The notes below the pieces were generated by a model. That model saw only the letters and a program-made list of their open reading frames with translations. It was not told where the DNA came from and did not search any database. The translations under genes were made by a program, and so were the position numbers. Positions 55,901 to 64,000 of a stretch of DNA of 64,000 bases are shown here, piece after piece; position 1 is the first letter of the stretch, and each line of letters opens with the position of its first letter. Location: the NCBI GenBank assembly GCA_963931865.1, contig OZ007511.1, positions 983,836 through 1,047,835 of the forward strand, given 5' to 3'. Source of the DNA: Axinella damicornis. Its lineage: Eukaryota > Porifera > Demospongiae > Axinellida > Axinellidae.

Positions 55901-58900
55901 TGGACACCAACTGGACAGATGGACGGACGGACATCCTGAAGAGCACGACTCGCTCAGGCTCGCCCCAATCAATTCAGGAGTGCCTATAGTCTCGCAAGCC
56001 AGCCTCTTTTTCTACGAGGGGGCGCGCGCGGAGGGGGGAGGGCCAGGGAAAAAGAGTCTGGTGACTTAAGGTTACGGGATCCCCGCGCGGTGGGCGTGGC
56101 CAGACAATTTGTTCATGTCCATTTTTCTCGCACAGAAAGTATGCTAGTGAAATCAAACTTTCTCGACACAAAGCAGGGATGGTAGGCAACGTGCAGACTA
56201 ATCATCATTACAGTAGCTCACACTGTAGCCGTTGTATGCTGGTTAAATCGGTTCCAGCAAACTATTTGCCAAAAATCTCCAGTGCGAAGACCGCCAGCAA
56301 ATCGATTCTACTGCTGGGAGACACGCCATAGGAAGCTCTAGGGTGGGACGTAAGCGTTTTGTGGCTAGGTTGAGCAGTCCTCGAAAGAACGACTCTTGAG
56401 TGTGAATAACCGCCATCTTGACTCCCCTCTTTGGAATAGGCTACAGCGTCGTATAACTTCGATCAGTATTCGCTTCGTCCGGCCCTTTCTATACAGTTTG
56501 TGCCTATTTCAATACGGTCTTCCAAGTCCAGGTCGGATCACACGGCTTTATTTTTGGCGACAAAAAAACTATGAAATAGCGCTTAATTAAGTATACGGCG
56601 CGCGTATCCGCGTGCAGGGATCTCGTAACCTTAAGCCAACATTTCGTTTTCTCTGCCGGAATGTGGGTAGAGACAATGAGATTGCAGCAGTCACATCATT
56701 TTCATAGCGTAATTCAGAGAGACAGTGCGTGCGATTGCCATCGCTGCAAAGCGCAACTAGGCTATCCAAGGTTGTGCCCCAAGCAAGAATTAGCAGTAAA
56801 GAACTCCTTCAGCGGACGGGATGTACTCGTGAGTCTTCTAACCGGCACTGGAAAATCGCCTTGTTACTACGTATATATTCTGCTGAAGGCTTTTCCCTGG
56901 CTCACCTTCCAACGGTTACTACTTTCCAGAGCTTCGCGAGCCTCCTCCAACTCGCTTCGCAGTCGCACATTTGAAAGTTGTGGGCAATAATTGGATAGCT
57001 ATCATGTGACTTTTTCATTTGTTACAGTTGATTGCATTCTGCTGGGAAACGAAATGTTGGCTTAAGTCACCAGACTTTTTCCCTCCCCCTCCGCGCGTGC
57101 CCCCTTGAAGAAAAAGAGGCTGGCTTGCGAGACTAGAGTGCCTAGCCACTGGGGGGCATAGGAGAGAGCACAATCGGGATCTGTCATAACACATGCCGCT
57201 GGCCATGTTCACTGGAATCCCACCCGGGTTATATAAGTGCATGCACAAACAGTGGAAACCAGGCCCTTTTCTCCTCCCTCTCTCTGGCCTGGGAATGAAG
57301 CTAAGCACCTCCATTCCACAGTAGCATCTCTTCGAAGTCACGCATTTGTAAATTCTGTCTGATTCTGTCATGATATTGTCTTCTTGGGCACACTATTGTT
57401 TAAATTTGTAGGGCTAAGCATACAGGGATTTTGAACTATGTAGAAAGGAGGCTCTTATGCTCTTATGTAATGCTCTTATGTAATGTTAATATAACATGTT
57501 ACTGGAATGCTACAGGCAAACTAAATGTACTACCATATTCTGCTGGCATATCAACTTACGGCATCCTCTCTCATCACTGCCATCAGTACATCCACCAGCG
57601 ACTCCATCGCACCGGACAGAGGAGGAAACACATCGACCATTGCCACAGCGAAACTGGCTGATGTTGCAACCTCCTGCACATGGGAAGATCCATAGCAAAT
57701 ATATACATAATTTGGCTCAAACCAGCAAACAAACATCTAGTCTCGGCCCCAGATCCAACCCCAGCGCAGATCGCTTCCAGTCCTGTGCGTGATACAAGAT
57801 GCGATCCGTGCTGGGGTGGGTTTCGGTCTGGGACCGAGACTAACAAACATCCAGCAGGCCAGTTACAGAGTTGGACTTGAACTCGAATAATATCCCACAG
57901 TTGTTAGGGACACAAGACATGATTCATTTACTGAACAGGTACCATCAATGACCATCCGAATAGCTGTAATCCTGAGGTTTGAACATTTGTCCATATCCTT
58001 TTGAGAAGTCAATCTCATGATCATCAAAAATGGATTAAAGGATCTTCACTGTCAGTTGCACTCAGCAGGCTGCCGTAGCCTACTTGAGCTAGAGAGACCG
58101 TCTAGATCTAGACCAGTGAAATCCCAAGCAGATTGAGTGCAGGTTCTCTAGCAGAATGAATCAAACAGCTCAAGCAGCTGAGTAATAAAAACCTGTCCAG
58201 AATTGCTATCTATTTAAGGACACTTGACAGTCGAATTGGCCAACTTCAAACCTAGCTGATAGCTAACAGCAATTGCCGGGCAGCATCTTAAATTAGCTAC
58301 TGCAGTATCACAGGGGCGTCGGAAGCAATTTAGTGTTGGTGTGGTGATGGTTTGCGCGTGGAGCGGGCGCGAAATTTTTTACGTTACATTAATTATTCAT
58401 GAACAGTCGCGCACGTATTATGGGGTATAGCTGGGATTCGTAGACAAGTGGGAGAATTGTTGCTGTAGTCTGCACTCGCAGAGTATGATGCCTCACAATT
58501 ATTATGAAGGCCATTGCTTATTCAGGCCAGTAAATTAAGAGTTCGGTTTGTGGTTCTGCGATCCCACGACTACTGTACACTATGAATTTTAAATAAGCAC
58601 TTGGTCAAGCATTGGTCCGGTGGCCGCGGGACCTGCGGGACCAGCTCCGGCGCTCCTGTTCTATCAGGTCATCGAGTGCATGCAGCTAGCAGTACGTGTG
58701 CACACGCCTTATAAGCATGTGCTAGGCCCAAGATGCTGTGGCACTAGCTAGATGGATTGATCCTTCTTGCACCACTGCTTGGGTAAGCCGTGATTTTAAT
58801 GCCGATGCCTCTAACAGGCTATGATGCAGAATCGGTTGAATTCTCAGGGCAGAACTATCCTTCCTGATTCCATCCAGTAAAGCATCTGCTAGTGGAAGCA

Positions 58901-59958
58901 TCGTCAGCTCTTTGGCATTAACAAGTAAAATTCATGGCCTGATTAAAGAGAGACAGACTTAGTCAGCATGGCTGTCCAATTCTGTATGGTAACTTACTAC
59001 ACCAACTCTCCTCATCACTGCCATCAGTGCACTCTCGAGTCCCATTACAACGACCAGAAGGTGTAATACACTGTCCATTACTGCACAGGAATCCTCCTCT
59101 TCTGCAAGTAGCTGAAATTATTATGACCACACGTCAGAGAGTTTACAAGCAGTATATGCAATAGCGGTAATCATTGCCCATCCAGGATGGTAACTCACCA
59201 CATCCAGTCTCATCACCGCCATCAGTACAGTCTCGAGTCCCATCGCAACGGTCAGAAGATACGATGCATTGTCCATTGCTGCATCGGAATGTTCCCAATC
59301 GACACCAAGCTGCAGAAATAGATTACTACAGTCTCATCACTGCCATCAGTACAGTCTAGAGTCCCATCACAACGGCAGATGCATTGTCACAGGAAACCTC
59401 CACTTCGACAGAAAGCTGTACAAAACCCATATAGCTACACCCCACTTAGTATATGTCGAATGTATTGTAGTGCTACAAGGTCCAGGATCGCTCTCATATT
59501 AACTCTTTACAAGAAACAGCTTAATTAAGGGAGCAAAAACTGGAATGCTCCACTTTGACAAGACGCTGTATATTTATACCACAGTGTACATCCACGACAA
59601 TGTTTACACCAAATTAGATCAAAGATTACTCTGATAAAAGTTCAGGTGGAGAGAAAGTTAGTACCCACTATTGGGTCCAACAAAATCTCCTCTACTATAT
59701 ATAGTACTAACATGTCAACTTACTGCATCCTCTCTCATCACTGCCATCTCTACATCCAACATTGTTGCAATTGAGAATACCACATCCATCATTGCGTCCA
59801 TTGCACCGGACAGAGGAGGAAACACACTGATTATTGTCACATCGCCACTGCCGCAATGGACACACAGCTGCATAGATAACAACAAATAATGCCATCCAGT
59901 CAACACTGCCCAGCTGGAAACGTGTACGGAATATCCGTCTGGTGACTTTCAGCAACAT
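46758..59958 (-). CDS. Gene E: LDLa and four-cysteine-module SRCR receptor (mosaic of D)
   Basis: Proposed model of 13 exons, 714 residues: 59724-59958, 59199-59309, 58998-59111, 57560-57673, 54609-54713, 53917-54033, 50821-50952, 50379-50513, 49560-49685, 48829-48963, 48186-48387, 47590-47816, 46758-47149. Order: leader, six LDLa repeats, two four-cysteine modules, SRCR, membrane segment, tail. The last seven exons are near-identical to gene D. The six upstream exons are on the same strand, all phase 1, and no leader or other start lies between 50.95 and 53.9 kb, so joining them is a reasonable inference. It is not proven: the LDLa exons could be a separate gene. The ATG at 59958 opens a leader-like stretch ([13 protein letters not shown]). 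Confidence 0.6.
47590..47816 (-). CDS. Gene E exon: SRCR second half with 18-bp duplication
   Basis: Encodes [28 protein letters not shown] and a stalk where FIATPD is repeated, adding six residues relative to gene D. Confidence 0.93.
48186..48387 (-). CDS. Gene E exon: SRCR first half
   Basis: Differs from gene D 31017-31218 at a few codons (SSSNNTSG for SSSNYTSG, which creates an N-glycosylation motif NTS). Confidence 0.93.
48829..48963 (-). CDS. Gene E exon: four-cysteine module 2, second half
   Basis: [14 protein letters not shown] to LEILG. Only conservative changes from D (M/V, S/I), consistent with constraint on protein sequence. Confidence 0.8.
49560..49685 (-). CDS. Gene E exon: four-cysteine module 2, first half
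   Basis: Protein sequence matches gene D 32440-32565. The donor is GTAGGT here and GTAAGT in D. Confidence 0.78.
49967..49997 (+). repeat. Poly-C tract, paralogue of 32847
   Basis: About 31 C at the same intron position as the 39-C tract in gene D, flanked by the same GTGAAG and AAGCTCAAC. Confidence 0.95.
50379..50513 (-). CDS. Gene E exon: four-cysteine module 1, second half
   Basis: Differs from D by changes such as [17 protein letters not shown] for [17 protein letters not shown]. The acceptor is TTTTAG where D has TTCTAG. Confidence 0.8.
   Translation of the reverse strand: MILVLILTYIGLLLVNTLSTSMSLMSVDYLIHRLSLSANFHLRH
50821..50952 (-). CDS. Gene E exon: four-cysteine module 1, first half
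   Basis: [39 protein letters not shown](C). All four cysteine positions are conserved with D. Confidence 0.8.
51058..51572 (-). mobile_element. 515-bp CACTCCTGGTA element, solitary copy 1
   Basis: Begins CACTCCTGGTAG and ends CCAGGAGTGCGGTTGCCCCTCG, flanked by TA. The paralogous gene D site reads GTGTCATAAAATGTCAGG with no insert (about 34023-34040). Internally it has two related segments, each with an ATGGCG(G/A)C phrase and a GTGAG donor-like site when read on the - strand, plus CCACGTGG. Confidence 0.85.
51797..52267 (-). mobile_element. 471-bp CACTCCTGGTA element, solitary copy 2
   Basis: Same family as 51058-51572, with TTA on both sides (51794-51796 and 52268-52270). Gene D has the uninterrupted CATTAATAGTGAGC at the matching place. 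Confidence 0.83.
52346..53077. mobile_element. About 730-bp insertion absent from gene D
   Basis: The paralogous sequence runs TTGTTGTCTATATTGCTTG without a break. The insert contains a 75-89-codon open frame of unknown nature (52585-52859) and an imperfect hairpin at 52947-53053 (CAGGGATTTATGGCA / TGCCATAAATCCCT) with a doubled GTTTGCCCTCTGACTCGGTC. Confidence 0.7.
53917..54033 (-). CDS. Gene E region exon: LDLa
   Basis: Encodes [26 protein letters not shown] and TDGSDEADC. Acceptor CATTTAG, donor A|GTAAGT. It and its upstream intron are a duplicate of the 54609 exon region. Confidence 0.88.
54463..54493 (+). repeat. Poly-G tract
   Basis: About 31 G in the intron between two duplicated LDLa exons. 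Confidence 0.95.
54609..54713 (-). CDS. Gene E region exon: LDLa with short acidic loop
   Basis: Encodes [23 protein letters not shown] and TDDEDRC. The DGSDE motif is replaced by DDED. An upstream in-frame ATG (54795) gives a leader-like [20 protein letters not shown], so an alternative start here cannot be excluded. Confidence 0.85.
55090..55340 (-). repeat. Inverted copy of the 43.64-43.99 kb segment
   Basis: Shares TGACCAATG, GTTTACAAACCATC, AGCTTATCTCGTTA and the GGTGTACCGGG phrase. It lies in a gene E intron. Confidence 0.65.
55565..55664. mobile_element. 100-bp hairpin MITE, TAGCCTCATTCCC ends
   Basis: Arms TAGCCTCATTCCCAGTCCCA and the complement GGGACTTGGGAACGAGGCTA with a short TACTATACGTAC loop. 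No target duplication seen. Same termini type as 650-1050. Confidence 0.8.
55987..57135. mobile_element. 1.15-kb TAGTCTCG element carrying a helicase fragment
   Basis: Inverted ends of about 80 bp (TAGTCTCGCAAGCCAGCCTC and its complement) are flanked by the 9-bp duplication GAGTGCCTA at 55978-55986 and 57136-57144. The interior holds a RecQ-like helicase fragment on the + strand. Long inverted repeats, 9-bp duplication and host-gene cargo are features of Mutator-like capture elements (Pack-MULEs); that classification is inferred. Confidence 0.85.
56760..56885 (+). pseudogene. RecQ-like DNA helicase fragment
   Basis: [20 protein letters not shown] followed by [17 protein letters not shown] matches the N-terminal part of RecQ-type helicases: the Gln motif (KQ) and the Walker A loop TGTGKS. 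Leu replaces the usual Pro before the loop, and the rest of the helicase is absent, so it is not functional. Confidence 0.75.
57560..57673 (-). CDS. Gene E region exon: LDLa
   Basis: Encodes [25 protein letters not shown] and TDGSDERGC. Acceptor GTGCAG, donor GTAAGT. Confidence 0.88.
57738..57842. mobile_element. 105-bp MITE with 9-bp target duplication
   Basis: Ends TAGTCTCGGCCCC and GGGACCGAGACTA, flanked by ACAAACATC at 57729-57737 and 57843-57851. Third member of the TAG...CTA, 9-bp group. Confidence 0.88.
57852..58997. other. Intron, no recognised feature
   Basis: Ordinary AT-rich sequence without exon or clear repeat. It has a GGGGCGTCGGAAG phrase at 58314 reminiscent of a hAT end, but no partner. 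Confidence 0.5.
58998..59111 (-). CDS. Gene E region exon: LDLa
   Basis: Encodes [23 protein letters not shown] and [10 protein letters not shown]. Acceptor ATTTCAG, donor GTAAGT. Confidence 0.88.
59199..59309 (-). CDS. Gene E region exon: LDLa
   Basis: Encodes [23 protein letters not shown] and [14 protein letters not shown] keeps the acidic ligands. Confidence 0.88.
59325..59415 (-). pseudogene. Decayed LDLa exon
   Basis: FCRSGGFL is followed by a stop, then [16 protein letters not shown] without the final cysteine; a segment between the second and third cysteines is deleted. Flanking acceptor remains, donor does not. Confidence 0.8.
59724..59958 (-). CDS. Gene E possible first exon: leader and eight-cysteine LDLa
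   Basis: From the ATG at 59956-59958, basic residues ([10 protein letters not shown]) precede a hydrophobic [12 protein letters not shown] and then [22 protein letters not shown], an inserted [10 protein letters not shown] and RDGSDERGC. The insertion adds two cysteines. TATGCAG at 59868 could instead be an acceptor, in which case the exon is 59724-59867 and the start lies further upstream. Confidence 0.65.
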
Positions 59959-60239
59959 TCTCGGTCTTCATTGAATATTCATAGCTCAGCTAACCGCCTG
60001 AAACCGGACAGAACTGGAAGTCCTACGCGTGAAATGATACGTAATTGCAAGCGAAATTTGAATTTTCTAGCTCCTAATAAAGACAAAATTGAATTCTCTA
60101 CGATTTCATTGGCAGTCTGAAATTCCTGCCTAAAAAGTATGAATTTTTAATGAAGACCGAGGCTTCTGCGCAAAGTTGCCAGACCCTCTTTCCCGCGAGG
60201 GGTGGGGTCTGGGCACGAGACTAAGTCAACACCCACAAT

Positions 60240-61240
60240 AATATAATCAGGACTATGAATACTAAGCACAGTGTGCTTGTCTTTCAGCTCTGGGCTGACA
60301 AAGCACTTTCCGGATGATAAGATTTGATATTTTAGTGGTATACTGTAGGTGGTGTACAAGGTTAACTTAAGGTAGGAAACACGGGTACAGCGATCTCCGA
60401 AACCAAGTTGATGGATAAATAGGCAGACTCAAAGAGCGTACACACAAGTTTGCACTCCCTCTGCTTGAAAATGCCCTAAAACTCAATGTTATTATTAGGC
60501 CCTCTACTAAACTGAGAATTTGGACCCTCTCCAAGGCCCCACCCACACTCTGACCCCATCATCAATACACACACAAAACAGGTCAAAAAACTACGTATGG
60601 ATTTACCACCTGCTCTCCTCACTTGCAGGCTACAGCCCAAAACTCACTGCCGCCCTCAAAAACAGAGGTTTGGCTACCATAGCAGGCTTTCAAAAAAATT
60701 CCATGCACACCAACTAAACCGACTAAAGCCAAGGCCAGTTTCCAAAAGGTCAACCTACACCCCCGCAACTAGGTATGCTTTTCCACGTTCACCCCTCGGT
60801 TAAGAGTTTTGGCCACACATCTACTCCCTCTCACCAGCCCAGTCCAGCTACCAAACCAGCCAAATTCGCCTTAACACGAAAATGGGCGGGGCCTGTAATG
60901 CAGAAAGGTCAACTCTCTAGAGTAACTTGGCCAGGGAGCTGTCGGACACTGTTCACTTTCCAGGCTGTTCTTCGGCCACTTCAGCAGCCCCACAAACATT
61001 CCTGCTCACTCCACCTAGCTATTCACACTCAGATAGCCCATCGCTACATTCAGTAAGCTAGAATAGCTCCTTTACTTAAAAAAAATTTTTTTAAGTGTTG
61101 TAACAAATCTTCAAAGTACCGCACGGCCACATCAGAGTACCGATTTGAAACTTGAAAGGGCTGCTAGCCGCATCAAAGAGAGAAGCCCCCTTGTTTATTC
61201 CAGTTGCCGCCATGGGAAAACGTAAACAGATTAATAACTC
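60240..61240. repeat. About 1-kb dispersed repeat, copy 2
   Basis: Copy of 37520-38520. It has an A/T-run at 61077-61094 that copy 1 lacks and ends just before the terminal array. The spacer before it (59959-60239) has a small CCAGACCC...GGGTCTGG palindrome near 60180 and nothing else recognised. Confidence 0.82.
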
Positions 61241-61252
61241 TATAATTATAAA

Positions 61253-64000
61253 GAGGGGCAACCGCACTCCTGGTAGCCGCGGTTAAACGGTAGCACAAGC
61301 TAAGTGTGACAGTTCGTTCCAATCATCCCACTTCACGTGAGTACCATGATAGCTATATATATATTGGGAAGATCAGAAATAGTGCCGTTCATAGCCGCGT
61401 TGCAACCCCGGTTGCGACTCGCGGCACTCGCCGTAGCGCAAGCTAAGTATTGCAATTCGTTCCAATTAACGCACATGCCACGTGGCAACTACGCTCAGTC
61501 GATCGCGAGCAATGGCGACCAAAAGAAGACAAGACATTATTACAGCACTCACAACTTAGCCAGCACGGTGAGTTTCGGCATGTAAGCGTCAGTGAACGAC
61601 AGCGATCACGGCCGTGTGGTCAGAATCTTCGTGGGGCCTTCGTAAGACTGTGCTGGCAGCCAACGTCGAAGAGAGCGATCGAGCAATGGCGGCCGACGGC
61701 ACAACAAAAGCGCTTGTATCTCCACCACCAAGGTGAGTTTCAGCACCAAAATTGTACGGTTGGAACAGTGCATGATAGCGATCATGAAGGTGTAGTCAGA
61801 ATCTCCGTACGCCATTCCTATCACTCGAACGAATTATTTATATTATATTATATTATATTGGATTATATCGAGGGGCAACCGCACTCCTGGTAGGCGTTGC
61901 AACTCCTGGTAGGCGTTGCAACCCCGGTTGCGACTCGCTGTAGCGCAACAGGTACTGTGTGGTCATAATCTTTGTGGCAATGAAAGTTGAAGAGAGAGCT
62001 CGAGCAATGGCGATTGAAGAGAAGACAAAAGCACTCACAACTCCACCCCCAAGATGAATTTGAGCAACAAAATTGTACGGTTGGGTCACTGCATGATAGT
62101 GATCATGACGATTTAGTCCGAACCTTTGTAGGTCCTTCCTGCGGGCTGGGAGGTTTTTTATTTGTTTATATTTGCATTATTAGCGAGGGGCAACCGCACT
62201 CCTGGTAGCCGTTGCAACGCCGGCTGCGACTCGGCGTAGCGAAAGCTAAGTATCGCAGTTATTCCCAATTAACGCACATGCCACGTGGCAACCACGCTCA
62301 GTCGATCGCTAGCAATGGCGACCAAAGGGAAGACACGAAATTGTAACGGCACTTACAACTTTACCTGCACGGTGAGTTTTGGCATGTAAGCGTCAGTGAA
62401 CAACAGCGATTACGGCTGTGTGGTCAGAATCTTTGTGGGCCCTTCGTATGACTGTACTGGCAACCAACGTCGAAGAGAACGATCGAGCAATGGCGGCCGA
62501 CGACACGACAAAAGCGCTTGTATCTCCATCACCAAGGTGAGTTTCGCCACAATTATTGTGTGGTTGTGTCACTGCATGATAGCGATCACGATGGTGTAGT
62601 CAGAATCTCTGTAGACTTTTCCTGCGTGCTGTGAGGTTTGATTATTTATTTAGATTATTTACGCGGCACAATTTTCTCTATACCAGGAGTGTAACGAGGG
62701 GCAACCGCACTCCTGGTAGCCGTTGCAACGCTGGCTGTGACTCGCCGTAGCGAAAGCTAAGTATCGCAGTTATTCCCAATTAACGCACATGCCACGTGGC
62801 AACCACGCTCAGTCGATCGCTAGCAATGGCGACCAAAGGGAAGACACGAAATTGTAACAGCACTTACAACTTTACCTGCACGGTGAGTTTTGGCATGTAA
62901 GCGTCAGTGAACAACAGCGATTACGGCTGTGTGGTCAGAATCTTTGTGGGCCCTTCGTATAACTGTACTGGCAACCAACGTCAAAGACAACGATCGAGCA
63001 ATGGCGGCCGACGGCACGACAAAAGCTCTTGTATCTCCACCACCAAGGTGAGTTTCACCACAATTATTGTGTGGTAGTGTCACTGCATGATAGCGATCAC
63101 AACGGTGTAGTCAGAATCTCTGTAGACCTTTCCTGCGTGCTGTGAGGTTTGATTATTTATTTAGATTATTTAGATTAGTTACGCGGCACAATTTTCTCTA
63201 TACCAGGAGTGTAACGAGGGGCAACCGCACTCCTGGTAGCCGCGGTTAAACGGTAGCACAAGTTAAGTGTGACAGTTCGTTCCAATTATCACACATGACG
63301 TGGTACCATGATCGCTAGCTATATATATAGGGAAGATCAGTAGAGTGCTCTCGAGTTCCATTCATAAAGTAGTCGCGTTGCGTAGCGCAAGCGGCGAGTA
63401 AGTATTGCAATAAGTTCCAATTAACGCACATGCCACGTGGCAACCACGCTCAGTCGATCGCGCGCGAGCAATGGCGACCAAAAGGAAGACAAGACATTAT
63501 CACAGCACTCACAACTTAGCCAGCACGGTGAGTTTGGCATGTAAGCGTCAGTGAACGACAGCGATCACGGCCGTGTGGTCAGAATCTTCGTGTGCCTTTC
63601 CTAAGAACGGTACTGCCACCGGAAGTCGAAGAGAGCGCTCGAGCACGGCGAGACAAAAGCGCTCATATCTCCACCACCAAGGTGAGTTTCAACACCAACT
63701 TTTTACATTCAGGTCAGGGCATGATAGCGATCACTGCGGTATAGTCAGAATTTCTGTAGGTCAAGCCTAAGTACTCAAACATTATATATATTATGTTAAT
63801 TAACGAGGGGCAACCGCACTCCTGGTAGCCGCGTTGCAACCGGTTGCGACTCGACGGTAGCGCAAGCTAGGTATTGCAACTCATTCCAATTAACGCACAT
63901 GCCACGTGAGGTCAACACCGATCGATTGAGCTGAGTCAGCAATGGCGGCCCAAGGAGAAGACAAGAAACTGTTACAGCGCTCACAACTTCCCGAGCACGG
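61253..64000 (+). repeat. Array of CACTCCTGGTA elements running off the window
   Basis: Six units start with CGAGGGGCAACCGCACTCC (first one GAGGGGC) at 61253, 61869, 62184, 62695, 63215 and 63804. Where complete, they end TACCAGGAGTG followed by TAA and the next unit. Each has CCACGTGG, and most have two ATGGCG(A/G)CC phrases followed about 40-60 bases later by AAG|GTGAGTTT or ACG|GTGAGTTT. Read forward they resemble short first coding exons with donors, but no downstream acceptor exon is known. Confidence 0.85.

Overview
The window looks like nuclear DNA of a non-bilaterian animal, most likely a sponge. Coding sequence is split into many short exons with GT/AG introns. It encodes group A scavenger receptor cysteine-rich (SRCR) domains, each on two exons, and single-exon LDL-receptor class A (LDLa) repeats, the kind of SRCR/LDLa membrane receptor that is abundant in sponges. 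Introns and spacers are full of short inverted-repeat transposons, minisatellites, long G/C homopolymers and one 200-bp assembly gap. The phylum is inferred from architecture and has not been tested by a search.

There are five receptor-like genes and two relics. On the + strand, gene A (5' end left of the window, 1504-11545) and gene B (12076-21331) are tandem paralogues: LDLa repeats and SRCR domains, a transmembrane segment, and a Pro/Tyr-rich cytoplasmic tail. On the - strand, gene C (28361-22086) encodes signal peptide, 2 SRCR, 2 LDLa, a 24-nt microexon and a membrane anchor with a short tail. Gene D (41586-29578) encodes signal peptide, SRCR, two copies of an unrecognised four-cysteine module, SRCR and a membrane anchor. 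Gene E (about 59958-46758) has the same 3' half as D but LDLa exons in place of the N-terminal SRCR. A decayed copy of gene C (45683-44804) and a decayed piece of the gene A/B tail (28826-29080) remain in the spacers.

Genes B and C converge at 21.3-22.1 kb. A block of about 6 kb (28.2-34.6 kb) was duplicated to 45.6-53.4 kb, giving E from D and the gene C relic. The two copies allow several transposon insertions to be read against an empty site. Every LDLa exon and four-cysteine module exon is bounded by phase 1 introns, and each SRCR pair is phase 1 outside and phase 2 inside. Exons can therefore be gained, lost or swapped without breaking frame, which fits the observed duplications and the mosaic gene E.

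The right end (61.25-64 kb) is an array of a repeat whose solitary relatives sit in the gene E first-half introns at 51.06 and 51.80 kb. Other mobile DNA includes a family with TAG...CTA ends and 9-bp target duplications (one member carries a RecQ-like helicase fragment), piggyBac-like MITEs, hAT-like elements, LINE tails, tRNA-derived SINE pieces and a 2.7-kb element with long inverted repeats.
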